From: Symsagittifera roscoffensis | Lineage: Eukaryota > Xenacoelomorpha > Acoela > Convolutidae | Length of the DNA stretch: 64,000 bases | NCBI RefSeq assembly: GCF_963678635.1 | Contig: NC_087069.1 | Location: 35,815,959 to 35,879,958 of the forward strand | Direction: 5' to 3' | Shown: positions 35,131 to 45,610 of the stretch, piece by piece | How positions within the stretch are numbered: the stretch's first letter is position 1 | Layout: each line of letters begins with the position of its first letter | Position numbers and translations under genes: made by a program | The notes under the pieces: model-generated | Seen by the model: only the letters and a program-made list of their open reading frames with translations | Database searches by the model: none | What the model was told of the DNA's origin: nothing

Positions 35131-35158
35131 GTGCTGAAATTACTTGTAATTTCAGCAC
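35131..35158. repeat. Perfect 13-bp palindrome
   Basis: GTGCTGAAATTAC, then TT, then GTAATTTCAGCAC: two perfect 13-base arms with a 2-base spacer, spanning the outer end of the right inverted repeat of the fold-back unit. Confidence 0.95.
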
Positions 35159-35164
35159 CAGAGC

Positions 35165-35391
35165 ATTTTGAATTGAACTTAGAACTTAGTTGCTTTCTCC
35201 AAGAGACCGACTCGTAACAAACCAGTATACTCTAGATCTATTGAGACTTAGAGATATAAGAGTAAGATTAAGATCGGTATTAGACTACGAAGTTCCACGA
35301 ATCCATCCGCCGAAAATAAGATAGCGTGACGAGCAGACGGTGTACCCTATCTGAAATTACTCTAGGAGTTAGACCTCCATCATAACTCACA
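35165..35391. repeat. Segment X relative, right part
   Basis: Matches about 1865-2065 in order: AACCAGTATAC, GAGATATAAGA, TTAGACTAC, CACGAATC, AGATAGCGTGAC, ACCCTATC and GAAAT.ACTCTA blocks. Non-coding. Confidence 0.55.
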
Positions 35392-35723
35392 ACATCAATC
35401 AAGTTGAATTCAAAACAAGTCGTTGTGAAGAAATCGTTTCATCTTCCCGCAATTTCATCTGTCGACAGGGGCGGATCTAAAATTTTCTCGACGAATTTGT
35501 GAAACAAATTCTTCTAGGTCGACCAAAATTCTAGGTCGACCCTTTTTTAGGTCGACCAAATTGATTTTTTGAGCTCTCCCAAAGCAGTAAAAAATCCTGC
35601 TTTGGCCAAACTTTCTGCGCCGCAGACAAAATTTTCAGAAACTGTCTCGTTTTTTTTTGGCGCGCGATCCCCCCTCAAAATTAGTATATATTGGCGCCAA
35701 AAATGGGTCCGTCACCAAAAACG

Positions 35724-35815
35724 GATATTTCAAAATAGTACAAAGATATTTCAAAAATGGATATTTCAAAGTAGTACAAGAAATTTCAAAAATAGATATT
35801 TCAAAATAGTACAAA
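35724..35815. repeat. Minisatellite, ~35-bp unit x 2.6
   Basis: Units begin GATATTTCAAAATAGTAC. The half-unit GATATTTCAAAAA also recurs. It lies at the inner edge of the left TIR and is conserved in the 51-kb copy (about 51287-51378). Confidence 0.85.
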
Positions 35816-35905
35816 CCAGCTACAAATTGAACAAAAAGGAGGAAAGAAGACATCGTCAAAGAACGATATGAAAGAAAGGGAAAGCAACGAGGAGCAATAA
35901 ATTAG

Positions 35906-36225
35906 TCAGTTGAACAGCTATCTAACAATTTTCGACAGTTCGGTCATCAAAAACAGTCCCAAATTTGTGTCGAGAATAGTCCAAAAACATTAGCGAAAAA
36001 AGACAGAAGGAATTGGGTAAAGTGGCTGGGCAAAATAAATCCAACCGGATTACCAGCGATGAGAGAGGCGGCTGAGCTGCGTATGGACAGCTTGTTTTTA
36101 AACTTATCTGGTGGGCGACTTAATCATGATGGATCGATCCAGAAGAATCAGAGACTGTTGAATGCGAAGAAAAAAATTAAAGGTAGAAAATGCCAAAAGG
36201 AAATGGCGACGCAATCAACATGAAG
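35906..36225 (+). pseudogene. Basic-protein ORF in the TIR unit, copy 1
   Basis: About 105 codons after TAG at 35903: RNWVKWLGKINPTG near 36010, then MREAAELRMDSLFLNLSGG and a Lys/Arg-rich C-terminal helix. One extra A near 36173 shifts the frame relative to the copy at 51 kb, whose frame runs on through a TAA into a further Arg-rich block. The shared protein-like pattern implies a once-coding gene of at least 130 codons, plausibly nucleic-acid-binding by charge alone. I do not recognise the family. Confidence 0.45.
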
Positions 36226-37305
36226 ACCTGAAAAAGACGACGTAACGCAGAGCAACTCTGCGCTTGGAAGGGCAGACAAAGGACCGGTTACTGAGAGAGA
36301 AAGGACGACGTGCATACCGCTGAAAATGAAGAAGCACCCGAATACTTCTTTTACAATGATTGCATTTTTTAAGAAATGACCACGAACAAAAAATGTAAGT
36401 TTTAACCAACCAATCAAGATTCAAATAGCGAATCCAGTATTCAAGTGTAAGGTAACCGTTTCTGATCAGTAATCCTTATAACCGAGTAGTTCTGGCATCA
36501 AAACAGAATCAAACGGCTTACCTATAAATTTTGACCATCAAAAGCGTTTTAACCTTTACCCAAAAGTGAACAAAATGAGTTACCCAGCAACAAAACCAAA
36601 AGCGAACCATAGAAGCTGACAAACAGCGAACCCAAAAACTAACTATGGGAACTCAATCAGTACTAGTTGAACTGGCATTCAGAGCAAGGACCACCTGCCC
36701 ATTCTAACGGGGCAAAAAGTCGAGTGTATAAGGATGACCAATCATGCTCGAATAACTAAACAGCGCAAGGACCACCTGATGAATCCCAGGATAACGAAAA
36801 AGGATTGAACAAAAACTCAAATGGGGCTGAATCTCCAGCTAGATTAGTGAAAGGGCTTTCAGAATCGGAAATGAAATCAACTCAGGAAAAAACACGAAAC
36901 GAACAAATAGGACGTGCTTATCTTCATTTCGGAAAAGGAAAACTGAAAAATCTTGCTTTTGCGGGACATATCCCAAAAATTGAAAACTGAATAGCTTTGA
37001 AAAAAATATCTTGAGTCGGGGACTTTGCTAGCCGAACGAAGTTTTTTAAGTTAAAATTTATTAGTTTGTTAAATATCTACAATAAGAAACAGTATCGGAT
37101 TTAAGGGTGGCGGGAGGCCCCCTTCCTCGGGGATTTGAGCCCCTGCCGACACAAGGGGACACCTTGTACTATTTGGAGATAACCATTTTTGACTGACTGG
37201 CCCTAAAACTTTTCTGAAAGCAATAATTATTAGTTTTGAGGGAGAGCGCGCTCCGAAAAACACAATTTTTGGTCAAAACTTTGCCAAAAATTTCACAATT
37301 TTTTT

Positions 37306-37366
37306 GCAGCGCGGAAAAATGAGAGTTGAAATTTTCATGCAGCGCGGAAAAATGAGAGTTGAAATA
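37306..37366. repeat. 33-bp direct tandem duplication
   Basis: GCAGCGCGGAAAAATGAGAG begins at 37306 and again at 37339, with 28 identical bases in each unit. Inside the right TIR. Confidence 0.9.
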
Positions 37367-37496
37367 GGGATTTTACACTAATTTTAGAGAGCTCAAACAA
37401 CTCAGTTTATTCGACCTATAGAAGAAGTCGACAAAGTTTTCGAAAATTTTTTCAAACCCCCTTTCTCCCTTCCAAAAAGTTCTAGATCTGACCCTG

Positions 37497-37762
37497 ATAA
37501 GGAGATTTTGCAAGGCCTGTAATCGCAATGCAAATGGCTCCCTTTATTTAGCCTTTATATTTATGTTAAAAAGATATTGTTCTGCAGAACAGATGCAAAC
37601 TCGTTCAGGCATAGGATCTTATGTGCTCAAGACTTAGAGATGGGTTACAGAAGCTAGGAATTACTTGGTTTGATACCTAGGGAAGATCCTTGAGGTCGTC
37701 CAATACCTACCCGGATTGACCTCTATGCAAAAAAAATTGGTTATCATACAATTCCAGGCATG
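37497..37762. other. Flanking sequence left of element B
   Basis: No gene or repeat seen. It joins across element B to 44744 onward: removing the element and one GGTTC gives GGGTTCTATGG. Both flanks contain GGTTATCATA, an echo of the repeat family at 44.7-46.4 kb. Confidence 0.6.
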
Positions 37763-37767
37763 GGTTC

Positions 37768-38109
37768 TGTTATACCCACGGATGTGATGTATATCGTTTA
37801 GATAAAGTGTGAGACATAAGCTATGTGTTCAAAGTGTAGAAATAAGAAGAGTTTGCTTTTTAACTTAAATTCATTCGATAAGTTTATGTCTGATTCAAAT
37901 CTGAACTCGAAATCATGAGAGCGACAGAGACTCATAGATAACTATTGAATATGGTGTTAGGTTAATAGGTACTTAATTAGATCAGACATCTATATGATTA
38001 CGTTTACATAAGTACGTAAGGTTAGGTATGAGAACTATAAACAATCTATATAACTTGCTTTAGTTTTACCGAGTTCTATTAGATATCTACTATATCCGTA
38101 CGGATAACA
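37768..38109 (-). repeat. 3' LTR of element B (342 bp)
   Basis: Begins TGTTATACCC and ends CGGATAACA, so the termini are inverted repeats (TGTTAT...ATAACA). The other LTR is 44397-44738, also 342 bp, with about 10 differences by eye (roughly 97 percent identical). Flanked on the left by GGTTC (37763-37767), matching GGTTC at 44739-44743: a perfect 5-bp target duplication. Confidence 0.97.
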
Positions 38110-38124
38110 TTCCCCCTTCTTTTT
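38110..38124 (-). promoter_or_regulatory. Polypurine tract of element B
   Basis: On the minus strand AAAAAGAAGGGGGAA directly abuts the TGTTATCC start of the 3' LTR, the position and composition of a plus-strand primer. Confidence 0.9.
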
Positions 38125-38140
38125 ATATATGATGTAAACA

Positions 38141-40020
38141 TCATATTTTGTCCTCTCCTCCTAGTTGGTCCTCTTTGTCCGTTGGAGATGTGTTCTTGGG
38201 GGTCGTTTGATTTTCCGCTTCGCTGATCGTTGCCTTCATTTGTTTAGATACGTTTCGGGGACGGTCTTGTTTTTCACAATCCCTTTGGAATGCCATCGAA
38301 TTCTTCGTCGGAGAAATTGATTTTAGTGTTTTCATTGCATCCTTGAAGCTGTCGATTAGCGATTTGTCTTGTGAATACGAGTTCCCACTGGTCTATCGAT
38401 TACATAATGTGAGCTAATTGCATTGTGCGTTAGGGTTTGTGGCAATTCGGGTCGTGTGGTTGTGCTTGTTGCTGGGAACAAGTTACTCTACGGCCCATGT
38501 GTTTCTCGTATTGGTTCGCAATCTGTTTTGTTTGGCCAGTCGATGGTTTCCTCGATTCCTAATTGTTCTGGTGTTCCCTGGTTGGTGCTTATTGCGATGC
38601 ACTCAACGTCTGTTGACGATTCGTGATTGACATCAGCTGCTAACGGGGTTTTTTCTTTTGCTTTTGTTTCCAAGGCTTGTATTGCTACATTACAGACCGC
38701 GGTGTTCGCGGTGTTGAAATTATCAAGGTTGTTAATGGGGATTGCATTTCCAAATTTAGTCGCGAGCGCGCTTGTTTAAGTGCTGGTGGGTCTCCTGCTG
38801 GGTAGAATGTCTTGTGGCTGCGTGTTTTTTCTGTCGACTCTTTTGGCTGGGGGCTTCTGTGGTGACTGTGATTTGTTTTGGTCGATAAAGTCATCCGATG
38901 ACAGCGAGATTGACGTGTCACATTCGAATTCGATGTGTGTATTATCTCTGGGTACTTTTTGTGGACTGCCGTTACCTCTACGGCTTGGCGATTTTAGGTT
39001 TATACTGGTCGATGAAATTTGTGTAGTAGTTTGGGGTTGTTTTTTCAGAGTAGCGGGTGCCGTCTCGTGAATTCGCTGTGGTCCTAACGCTTTGCGGTTG
39101 ATTATTTGGCGGATTATCTGCTCTATGTTTTTAGGCGGATTTCGTTTGGGGCTGACAGATGTTGATGGTTTCAGCGTGACTTTCTCAGCGGGTAAACTCA
39201 GTTGGCCACTTGAACCAGTTGGTTTCGTTGAATCAACTCTTGCAGCTGAAACACAGGGTTTAGCTCTTGGCAAATGTTTGTATGCTACAAAGTCTTTTAG
39301 TTGAGCCGATCTAAGTTTCCCGTATACTCGAGGGTCTGGTACAAAAGCTAGACCGTCGTGTCTTATTACTCGCGGTTGTTTTCCATCTTCCCTAACCCAC
39401 GCAGTGTGCGGGGAGTAATTTCTGATTGACCCGTTTTCGATTTTTTTAAATTGTGCACCAAACACCACAGGGTTTCTTGTTTTACGTGCTATGGTACCCA
39501 ATTTTCTTGCCACTTGCTCCATACGTTTACTCGATTTAGGGTCTATCGTGTGTTGGGGTCCTTTAAAACGATCTTTTAGAAAAACTAGAGGGGACCTTTC
39601 TAGCTTTTGTTTTTCTTGTTTTGTAAGCCAACGTATGGGTTTTCTTGTTCTTTTGTCTGCAATATCGTTTTGCGGGTTATCGGCGAGAAAAAATTTTTTA
39701 AACTTTTTGTAAGTCATAGAGTATGTTTTTAAGTGAAAGGTGCGCACCTATTGGGAAATTTTTCACCAGGGCCTGATCGAACTCATTGTCCATGTCTGTG
39801 TCAGAGAGTGTCACTTGGTTCTTTGACTGCGCGGAGTGGCTAGAAGTGGTTGTCTTACTCTTTCCTGATGTCCTATCTATCGCCTGTTGTGAGGGTCCTG
39901 TTGGTTCAAATGATGTCTCAGGAAGGTAGTTACCTTAATACATGACACTCAATTCGTCCTCACTGTTTATTTCCCTATTCCAAATTGTTTCCGCCGTGAG
40001 TGCGGGTTTTGTGAGGATCT
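38141..40020 (-). pseudogene. pol: Long C-terminal tail of Pol, element B
   Basis: After the integrase core the reading runs on for more than 500 codons in several frames. The longest, 39747-38776 (323 codons, no ATG needed since it continues Pol), has VREDGKQPRVIRHDGLAFV and KLRSAQLKDFVAYKH, then a Pro/Ser/Thr/Lys-rich disordered part ending in an acidic block (ISLSSDDFIDQNKS). Further pieces are 38673-38488 and 38335-38141. Element A has a similar-sized tail at 58725-57326. I see no chromodomain. Part of one polyprotein, broken by frameshifts. Confidence 0.6.
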
Positions 40021-41124
40021 TTTCATCTAAACACAAAATTTTTGTGTTTTCCCATGAAAGATTAGAATTTTTGGTGTTGTGCAGATATTACTTAGTGGAG
40101 TGTTTGGTTTACGCCCGTAGTGTACCTCAAACGGCGTAATTTTTGTTGTCGCGTGCGGTGTAATACGCAGTGTTTTCAATAATTCTGCCACGTCCGACGC
40201 TAGTTTATACGGTGTATTATTTTTGTCTATCTTCATTATAGACAGACGAGCTTTTAAACTCGGATGAGTCTTTCCACCATTGCCCTTGTTTGATGATCGT
40301 CGACTGGGGCGAATATTAATTTAATGTTATGGCTTTTAAAAAATGTTTGGCTCGGAATCCTTGGGCTTGGTCACACCGGATATTACGTGGTACGCCATGA
40401 TTTACAGTATGCGTTTGCATAAAATTGATGATCGTATCAGCCTTGTTATTAGCGAGCACCTTTGCAGATGGGAATCTCGAGAAACGATCTACTCCAACCA
40501 GGATATACACCTCCTTATTGTTTTCATCGGGCAATGGTCCGGCAAAATCCCATTGGATTTCTTCATTCGCTTCTACCACTGCGTCTAAACTGGTGAAGTT
40601 TGTTTTTCCGGATATTACTTTAACGTTCTCACCTTTTGCACGACATTCCTTGCAGTTTTGTGCCGCTGTAACAATATCCCTATGGAGATATGGGTACCAT
40701 ATATGTTTAGCAGCTTCCAACAAGCCACCCTGTCCCGGGTGTGTTAAGTGTATTGAGTCGAGAATGATCTGCCTTAGTTGTTTAATATTACTGCTCGGTC
40801 GTCATACAGTAGCACGTTATTGCGGACGGACAATCTGTTGCGCACGTTGTAAAAATATGGTCCGTAGCAGGCTTTGATTTGATCCCATTTCTGGTTTCGT
40901 ACCATATTAATGAGGGATTGGGGATTTCGGTCACGTTTGGTGGCCGCCGCGAGGAAGTCAACATCGAGAGCCTTCCGCAGGTTCTTCCGAAATAAAGGTA
41001 CATCTTCATCCTCTAATGCAATGGCGTGACATTCTTTCTGTTGACCATCCGGTTCTGTTTGAGATATCTGGTGAGACTTCTTGTTGAGGGTAAAACTGTG
41101 CTGCGACGGAATTACTTGATGCAT
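40021..41124 (-). pseudogene. pol: Integrase, element B
   Basis: An N-terminal linker (NPQSLINMVRNQKWDQIKA) is followed by a zinc-binding region with HPGQ, YLHRDIV and NCKECRA, then the DDE core in the frame 40723-40316: IQWDFAGPL (Asp), VDRFSRFPSAK, and RCDQAQGF (Asp). The Glu lies in a neighbouring frame as AMVERL (near 40270). ITPFEVHYGRKPNTPLSN follows. At least two frame changes (near 40780 and 40320). 41125-41429 continues the linker in other frames. Confidence 0.8.
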
Positions 41125-41429
41125 TATGTCTCCGAACGAAAAAGTTGAAGGGGGGTTTCTTGTGGGGTCTCAGTAAATGACGCGAAAATAGCTGGTGGAA
41201 TTGCCACTGTTGTCCGCTGTGGAAACTTCGTAAAATCCTTTTAAAGTGTGGGAGCGCCATACCTGTTTGCAGTTGTCTGCTCATCGTTGTGTACTCTCGT
41301 GTAATAGGTTGATTGGACGGGTGATGATGATTACTAGCTATTTTGTTTTGAATTGAGGTCTTTTCGTTATGAATTTGATTTATCGATGTGGTAGAATTTG
41401 CAAGGTTTGAATCAAAACGTGAGTGTTTT

Positions 41430-42100
41430 TCAGAAGTGGACTTTTAACAGTGAATTCTGTTTGTTTTGCGTTCGAATTTGATCAGTTAAATTTTCGTTCC
41501 AGTCGAGCTGTACAGTGCATTGAACTCCGTGTAGCTTTTCATTCATTTCAAAGTTAGCTATAGCGCTGACTTGGAATTCAAGGCCAGTGATGAAATCATC
41601 GATAAGGGCTACTACAAAATGTTCATCCCAGTACGCCTGGAATTGTGGTTTCCCCACCGGGTGGCACAAAATTAAATCGATTAGGCCCAATTTGCTACCG
41701 GAAAGATAATTTAATGCAAAGTCAAACGGAAGGAGACGGTCAATCCATCTAGTTAACCGACTTTGATATGTTTAATTACTTTTATTGTCTCACGGTTATT
41801 TACAAAATGTTGATTTTCTGTGATGTTTTGAACTGCTTTTGATATGGTTTTGAACGCCCGCTCATGTTTTTTTCCCAAACGAAGTGGAATTTAGACAATC
41901 ATGATAAGAGTGGTCTGAGTGGTCTACACAATTGAGCCAGGTTTGGTATAAATTTATACAAATGATGAACCGAACCCATAAAACTTTTAAGTTGCTTGAA
42001 AGTTTTAAAATGTTGTATGTTGTAGTTTTGTGATTGCGTCGGTTTTCTTGTGCATCGGTATTGATCCGTATTATTTTATGACAAATCCTAGCCATTCGAC
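41430..42100 (-). pseudogene. pol: RT connection and RNase H remnant with core deletion, element B
   Basis: Two homologous pieces are joined. About 42100-41770 has FMGSVHHLYKFIPNL (connection). 41765-41430 has LTRWIDRLLPFDFALNYLSG (C-terminal RNase H). Between them element A has roughly 110-150 codons holding the DAIS.. Asp, the NELELLG Glu and ITDNKALL. Here they are missing, the join being near 41765. RNase H cannot function in this copy. Confidence 0.7.
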
Positions 42101-42760
42101 TTTTTTATGACCAATTTTGCCCTTATTTACAGAAATAGCCATCTAACTTGTCCAATACACGTTTTAGTTTATCAATATGTTGTTATTTTGTTCCGTGGGA
42201 TATAATTAAGATGTCGTCGAGAAAAGCGAATGTATCCTTTTTGTTGTTTAAAGTCAGATCAATATCCTCCTGGAATTTTGTGGGCATATCCGTGAGCCCG
42301 TAGAATCCAGTTTGAAACTGGTAAGTGCCGGTTGCCTGCTCACCTATTATACTAAAATTACACTGCGTCTTTGTTGTATCATCCATATTTAGTTGACTGT
42401 AGGCATAGCGAAGGTCAATAATGATGTTGTTCCTGGTTTATTATTACCCTCTTGAGCTGATTGGGCTACGTTATCCAGGAGTACGTCGATATTTAGCTTT
42501 TGATGCTTGTTCTTATTTATCGCTTTGTTGATTTGCTTTGAGTCCATTGCCAATTTTATTGTACCATCTTTCTTTACAGTTATTTTTATTGGTCTTATGA
42601 ACTGTTTGTCGCTACAGCTATCCAGTTTTACAATAAGACCTCGGTCGATTAGAGATCTGATTTCTTGTTCGACTTTTTCTTGAATATGTATCGGAATTCT
42701 GCGTCCTTTCTGTTGTAATGCTTTGAAATCCCTTAAGAATTTTGTGTGAGCCATATGATT
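42101..42760 (-). pseudogene. pol: Reverse transcriptase, element B
   Basis: Fingers in frame 42754-42389: GRRIPIHIQEKVEQEIRSL, IKLAMDSKQINKAI. A frameshift near 42440 leads to IIDLRYAYSQL (motif A), and 42386-42183 gives TGTYQFQTGFYGLTDMPTKF (motif B) and FLDDILIISHG (motif C with both Asp). All catalytic motifs can be read, but in two frames. Confidence 0.85.
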
Positions 42761-43170
42761 TTACGAGCGGCCGATAGGTGTACATAACCTTGGGTATGTT
42801 GATTTTACCCAATTGGTGATGACTGTGTCCGGTTGGTCTGTATCAGCTGTATAATTTATTGACTTACCATCTGGTTTCTGTTGATGGAGATGTATGCCTA
42901 GTTGGGGTAGGAGATTTCTTCCCAGAATATTTGCCCGCTTATCGTCAACCACAATAAATGGCGCGGTGTTGGTTGTCCAACTACCTGACTCTACTGGGGC
43001 AATCAACCTGCCGAACGTAGGAATTTTGTAGCCGTTGTAGCACACCATTCTATTTGCCTCATCATCTTGACTTAACTGAATTCTTCTGGTTTTTGTCACT
43101 GTATTCTGGAGTGCGGTAGCCGTTTTGTTGTTTACGAATGACGTTGGAGACCCTGTATCAGCAATGAAGA
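42761..43170 (-). pseudogene. pol: Retroviral-type aspartic protease, element B
   Basis: The active-site motif ADTGSPTSF is at about 43165-43140, followed by ILGRNLLPQLGI near 42920, the second conserved protease block. The frame from there is open to 42761. It would process the Gag-Pol polyprotein. The segment upstream (43171-43343) joins gag to protease in another frame. Confidence 0.8.
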
Positions 43171-43343
43171 CATACTATTGTCCCCTATCTTGGCTCGGAT
43201 GAGTTGTCTTGTTAGATCGTCTGTCTTTTCATTGTCTGTCGTTTTTTCCGAGAAACTCACTCCATTTACGCTGTGGTCATCTGAGTGGATGAATTCCAAT
43301 CCCGGAACTATATCTCCTTCCTGGAGATAATCGACATACGCCG

Positions 43344-44397
43344 CTATGTCCGTGTCTTGTATAGTTTGTTCGGGATCTTGTTCTTCCGTGATTGCATTAA
43401 CGTTTGAAGAATTACATAGTCGGTCGTAGTGTCCCCTCTTTGTACATTTATTACAGATCTTATCCTTGGCCGGGCATTGTTGAAGGTGTCCGGGTCCAAA
43501 CGGATTCCCGAATTTGTAGCAAGATTGTTTGCGGTCGTTGCCTTGTCGTTGCGAGTTTCCCCGCTGTAGTTGTTGTCGACCTCGTTCCCGCTTCTATTAT
43601 TACGGTATGAATCCCCTCTTTTTTGAATGAACCCAACTGGTTCGGATTTGATGCCTGTTTGCTGAGAAGAAGACGTTGACGATCCTTCTTTGCGTATCTG
43701 GAGCTGGTTTTCCAAGCCATTCTCTCTTTGTATTGCGTATTGGAACGCTTGTGTGGGAGATTTTGTCTCTGCCAGTAAATCCTTTTGTACTTCATCGTTC
43801 GTCATATTTGCAGTGAAGATATCTCTAATAATTTCTGTTTCCAAGGTGTTAGCATTGCAATGGGGGCATTTAAAGTTTCCTTTCATTACAAATTCCGTGA
43901 CGCCACAGTGGAACTGCTTCAATGTCCCCGTCTTGTTTTGTTTTCTTGTGAACGCTTCGTATCTATCAAACGTAACGTAACGTAATGTTGACCGAGACGT
44001 CGTGTACCTTGGTTTCCAAGGCTTAGGTGAATATAGCTGCGAACTTTGATGTCGGCTTCGTCCCGTGGTATTCCATCCACGGTGGGTCCCAAGTTGTCCT
44101 ATTGGGCACACTGATTTTCCCACTGTATATGTATCTTTTTCTCCTGATTACGTATGTTCCGGTCTCTAGTTTTTGATTGGTTTTCCCCTTCTATAGGAAG
44201 TTCATAACCAGGCTCTTGAGGTTTGCGTATTGTGGGTGGATCTATAAGAGTTTTTGCAGGTTTATTCCGTCTTTTGCGACGATTCCGAGAAAGAGCTGTT
44301 GGTTCCATTTCTCCCACTCGGTTGGGGTTTCTGCCGAGGCTTTCTGCCAGAATGGCGCGATACCCAGAGGGTTTTTTGTGAGTGTTGGCTGCGCCAT
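43344..44397 (-). pseudogene. gag: gag of element B, frameshifted
   Basis: ATG at 44397 spans the LTR/PBS junction. The first 51 codons (MAQPTLTKN, IAPFWQKASAE, PTEWEKWNQQLF) match the start of element A's Gag and end at TAG 44242. Gag continues in the frame ending at 44099 (PIEGENQSKTRDRN) and then in 44123-43344, with EIIRDIFTANMTNDEVQKDL matching element A's EWIRDILKNNM. A zinc knuckle CNKCTKRGHYDRLC lies at about 43455-43410. Three frames, so inactive as read. Confidence 0.82.
44387..44396 (-). promoter_or_regulatory. Primer-binding site of element B
   Basis: TGGCGCAGCC immediately follows the LTR end ...AACA. TGGCGCAG is complementary to a tRNA 3' end CUGCGCCA. The PBS is also codons 1-4 of gag. 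Confidence 0.85.
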
Positions 44398-44738
44398 GTT
44401 TTACCCACGGATGTGATGTATATCGTTTAGATAAAGTGTGAGACATAAGCTATGTGTTCAAAGTGTAGAAATAAGAAGAGTTTGCTTTTTAACTTAAATT
44501 CATTCGATAAGTTTATGTCTGATTCGAATCTGACCTCGAAATCATGAGAGCGACAGAGACTCATAAATAACTATTGAATATGGTGTTAGGTTAATAGGTA
44601 CTTAATTAGATCAGACATCTATATGATTACGTTTACATAAGTACGTAAGGTTAAGTATGAGAACTATAAACAATCTATATAACTTGTTTTAGTTTTACTG
44701 AGTTGTATTGGATATCTACTATATCCCTACGGATAACA
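44397..44738 (-). repeat. 5' LTR of element B (342 bp)
   Basis: Partner of 37768-38109, with termini TGTTTTACCC and CGGATAACA. On the minus strand it carries the promoter side of the element. Confidence 0.97.
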
Positions 44739-44750
44739 GGTTCTATGGAG

Positions 44751-45085
44751 AAATGGTTATCATAGGATTTCCATTAATGAAAGTTGTTCGATAAGCACTT
44801 TTTTTAGAAAGTTTTTAAAAAGAGTTTTTTTGGTAAATTTTAATGAGCTTAAATGAGCTCAAATCGTTTTCTGTTTAAGTTAGATCAAATTAGTCAATTA
44901 AAAAAAAAATGATTATCATAAGATTTCCATTCTACAAAATTAGTTTGATTATCATTTTTTCCATTAACAATGTTTTTCTTCAAAAATTCTTCGAAAAGTA
45001 ATTAGGCAAATTTAAATGAGCTTAAACTGTTTTTTTTCAATATGTTTAAAATCATTTTGATCATCAAAATTGTTGATTTTTTTTG
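44751..45085. repeat. Direct repeat P, copy 1
   Basis: Shares ordered blocks with 46140-46440: AGAAAGTTTTTAAAAAGAGT, TTAAATGAGCTTAA, TAAGTTAGATCAAATT, GATTATCATA.GATTTCCATTCT and CATCAAAATTGTTGA. Non-coding. From 45086 to 45299 is AT-rich with nothing seen. Confidence 0.8.
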
Positions 45086-45299
45086 GACAAAAATGCCCCA
45101 TACGATTTCCATTTTATATTTTCAAACACACGTTAGTCAAAAAAATCAAAGTTCAATCACGTTTACTGCAATTGCTACTTATAACGTTGCATAAAATTTT
45201 ACTTTTCGCATAATGTTTTGTATTTTTAAACTTATTTTCAATTTGGGCAGTTTAAAGGTTCATGTAATTGTTATATTTTTTTCATCACCATTGTAAACA

Positions 45300-45610
45300 A
45301 TTGTCATTCACCCACTAAACCTCTGCTACCTCTCCCCCGCCCGAACGCCCCTCTCACTTGAACTGGCGGAGGGGGCATTTAATTGAATAGGAGAAGAGCA
45401 TGATTGAACGGGGGGGATTAACTCAACGCTCAAAGTAAACTCCGTCACATCTTTTAGCAACCCCCTGCCCAGTTTAACCCAACAGTTAAAAAAACGTCTG
45501 CAGGTGGGGGAGGGGGGAGGGGTTAATGGTGGTTAACTAATTTAGAACAGTTGGGAGGGTGGGATGCATGGGGCGGGAAATTTTAGTAAGCTTGGGGGTG
45601 GGATCGGTTT
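45300..45610 (+). other. G-rich island with G-quadruplex-type motif
   Basis: A GC-rich block in AT-rich surroundings. GGGAGGGTGGGATGCATGGGG (45553-45573) fits G3N1G3N1G3N6G4, and a fifth run CGGG follows at once. A second G cluster (GGGGGAGGGGGGAGGGG) lies at 45506-45522. No ORF of interest. Confidence 0.75.

Larger units (their letters stand above)
34307..35148. mobile_element. Fold-back element with ~140-bp inverted repeats
   Basis: 34307-34444 is the reverse complement, with few changes, of about 35008-35148. The core AATAAGTGGGTTGTTAGTTT and the following GATGGAGT, GATTGGTTAGT and AATATTTTAT blocks match in order. The ~560-base centre holds the (GCAAAGAA)7 repeat and a coding-like relic. 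This is the layout of a fold-back or large MITE-like unit. No convincing target-site duplication seen. Confidence 0.6.
35392..37496 (+). mobile_element. Putative DNA transposon with long imperfect TIRs, copy 1
   Basis: Starts CAGGGGCGGATCTA (35466) and ends TAGATCTGACCCTG (37496). About 280 bases at the left (35466-35745) pair in order with about 330 at the right (37163-37496): TTTGAGCTCTC, GGCGCGCG..CCCCTCAAAA and AATAGTACAA blocks are mirrored. A basic-protein ORF lies between. 74 bases left of the TIR (35392-35465) are also shared with the second copy at 50991, so either the unit extends outside the TIR or it sits in another repeat. No target duplication found. Superfamily not assigned. 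Confidence 0.55.

Noticed and set aside
38418-39712. Several plus-strand frames opposite the element B Pol tail
   Set aside because: They are complements of the minus-strand coding sequence, which matches the tail of element A in position and composition.
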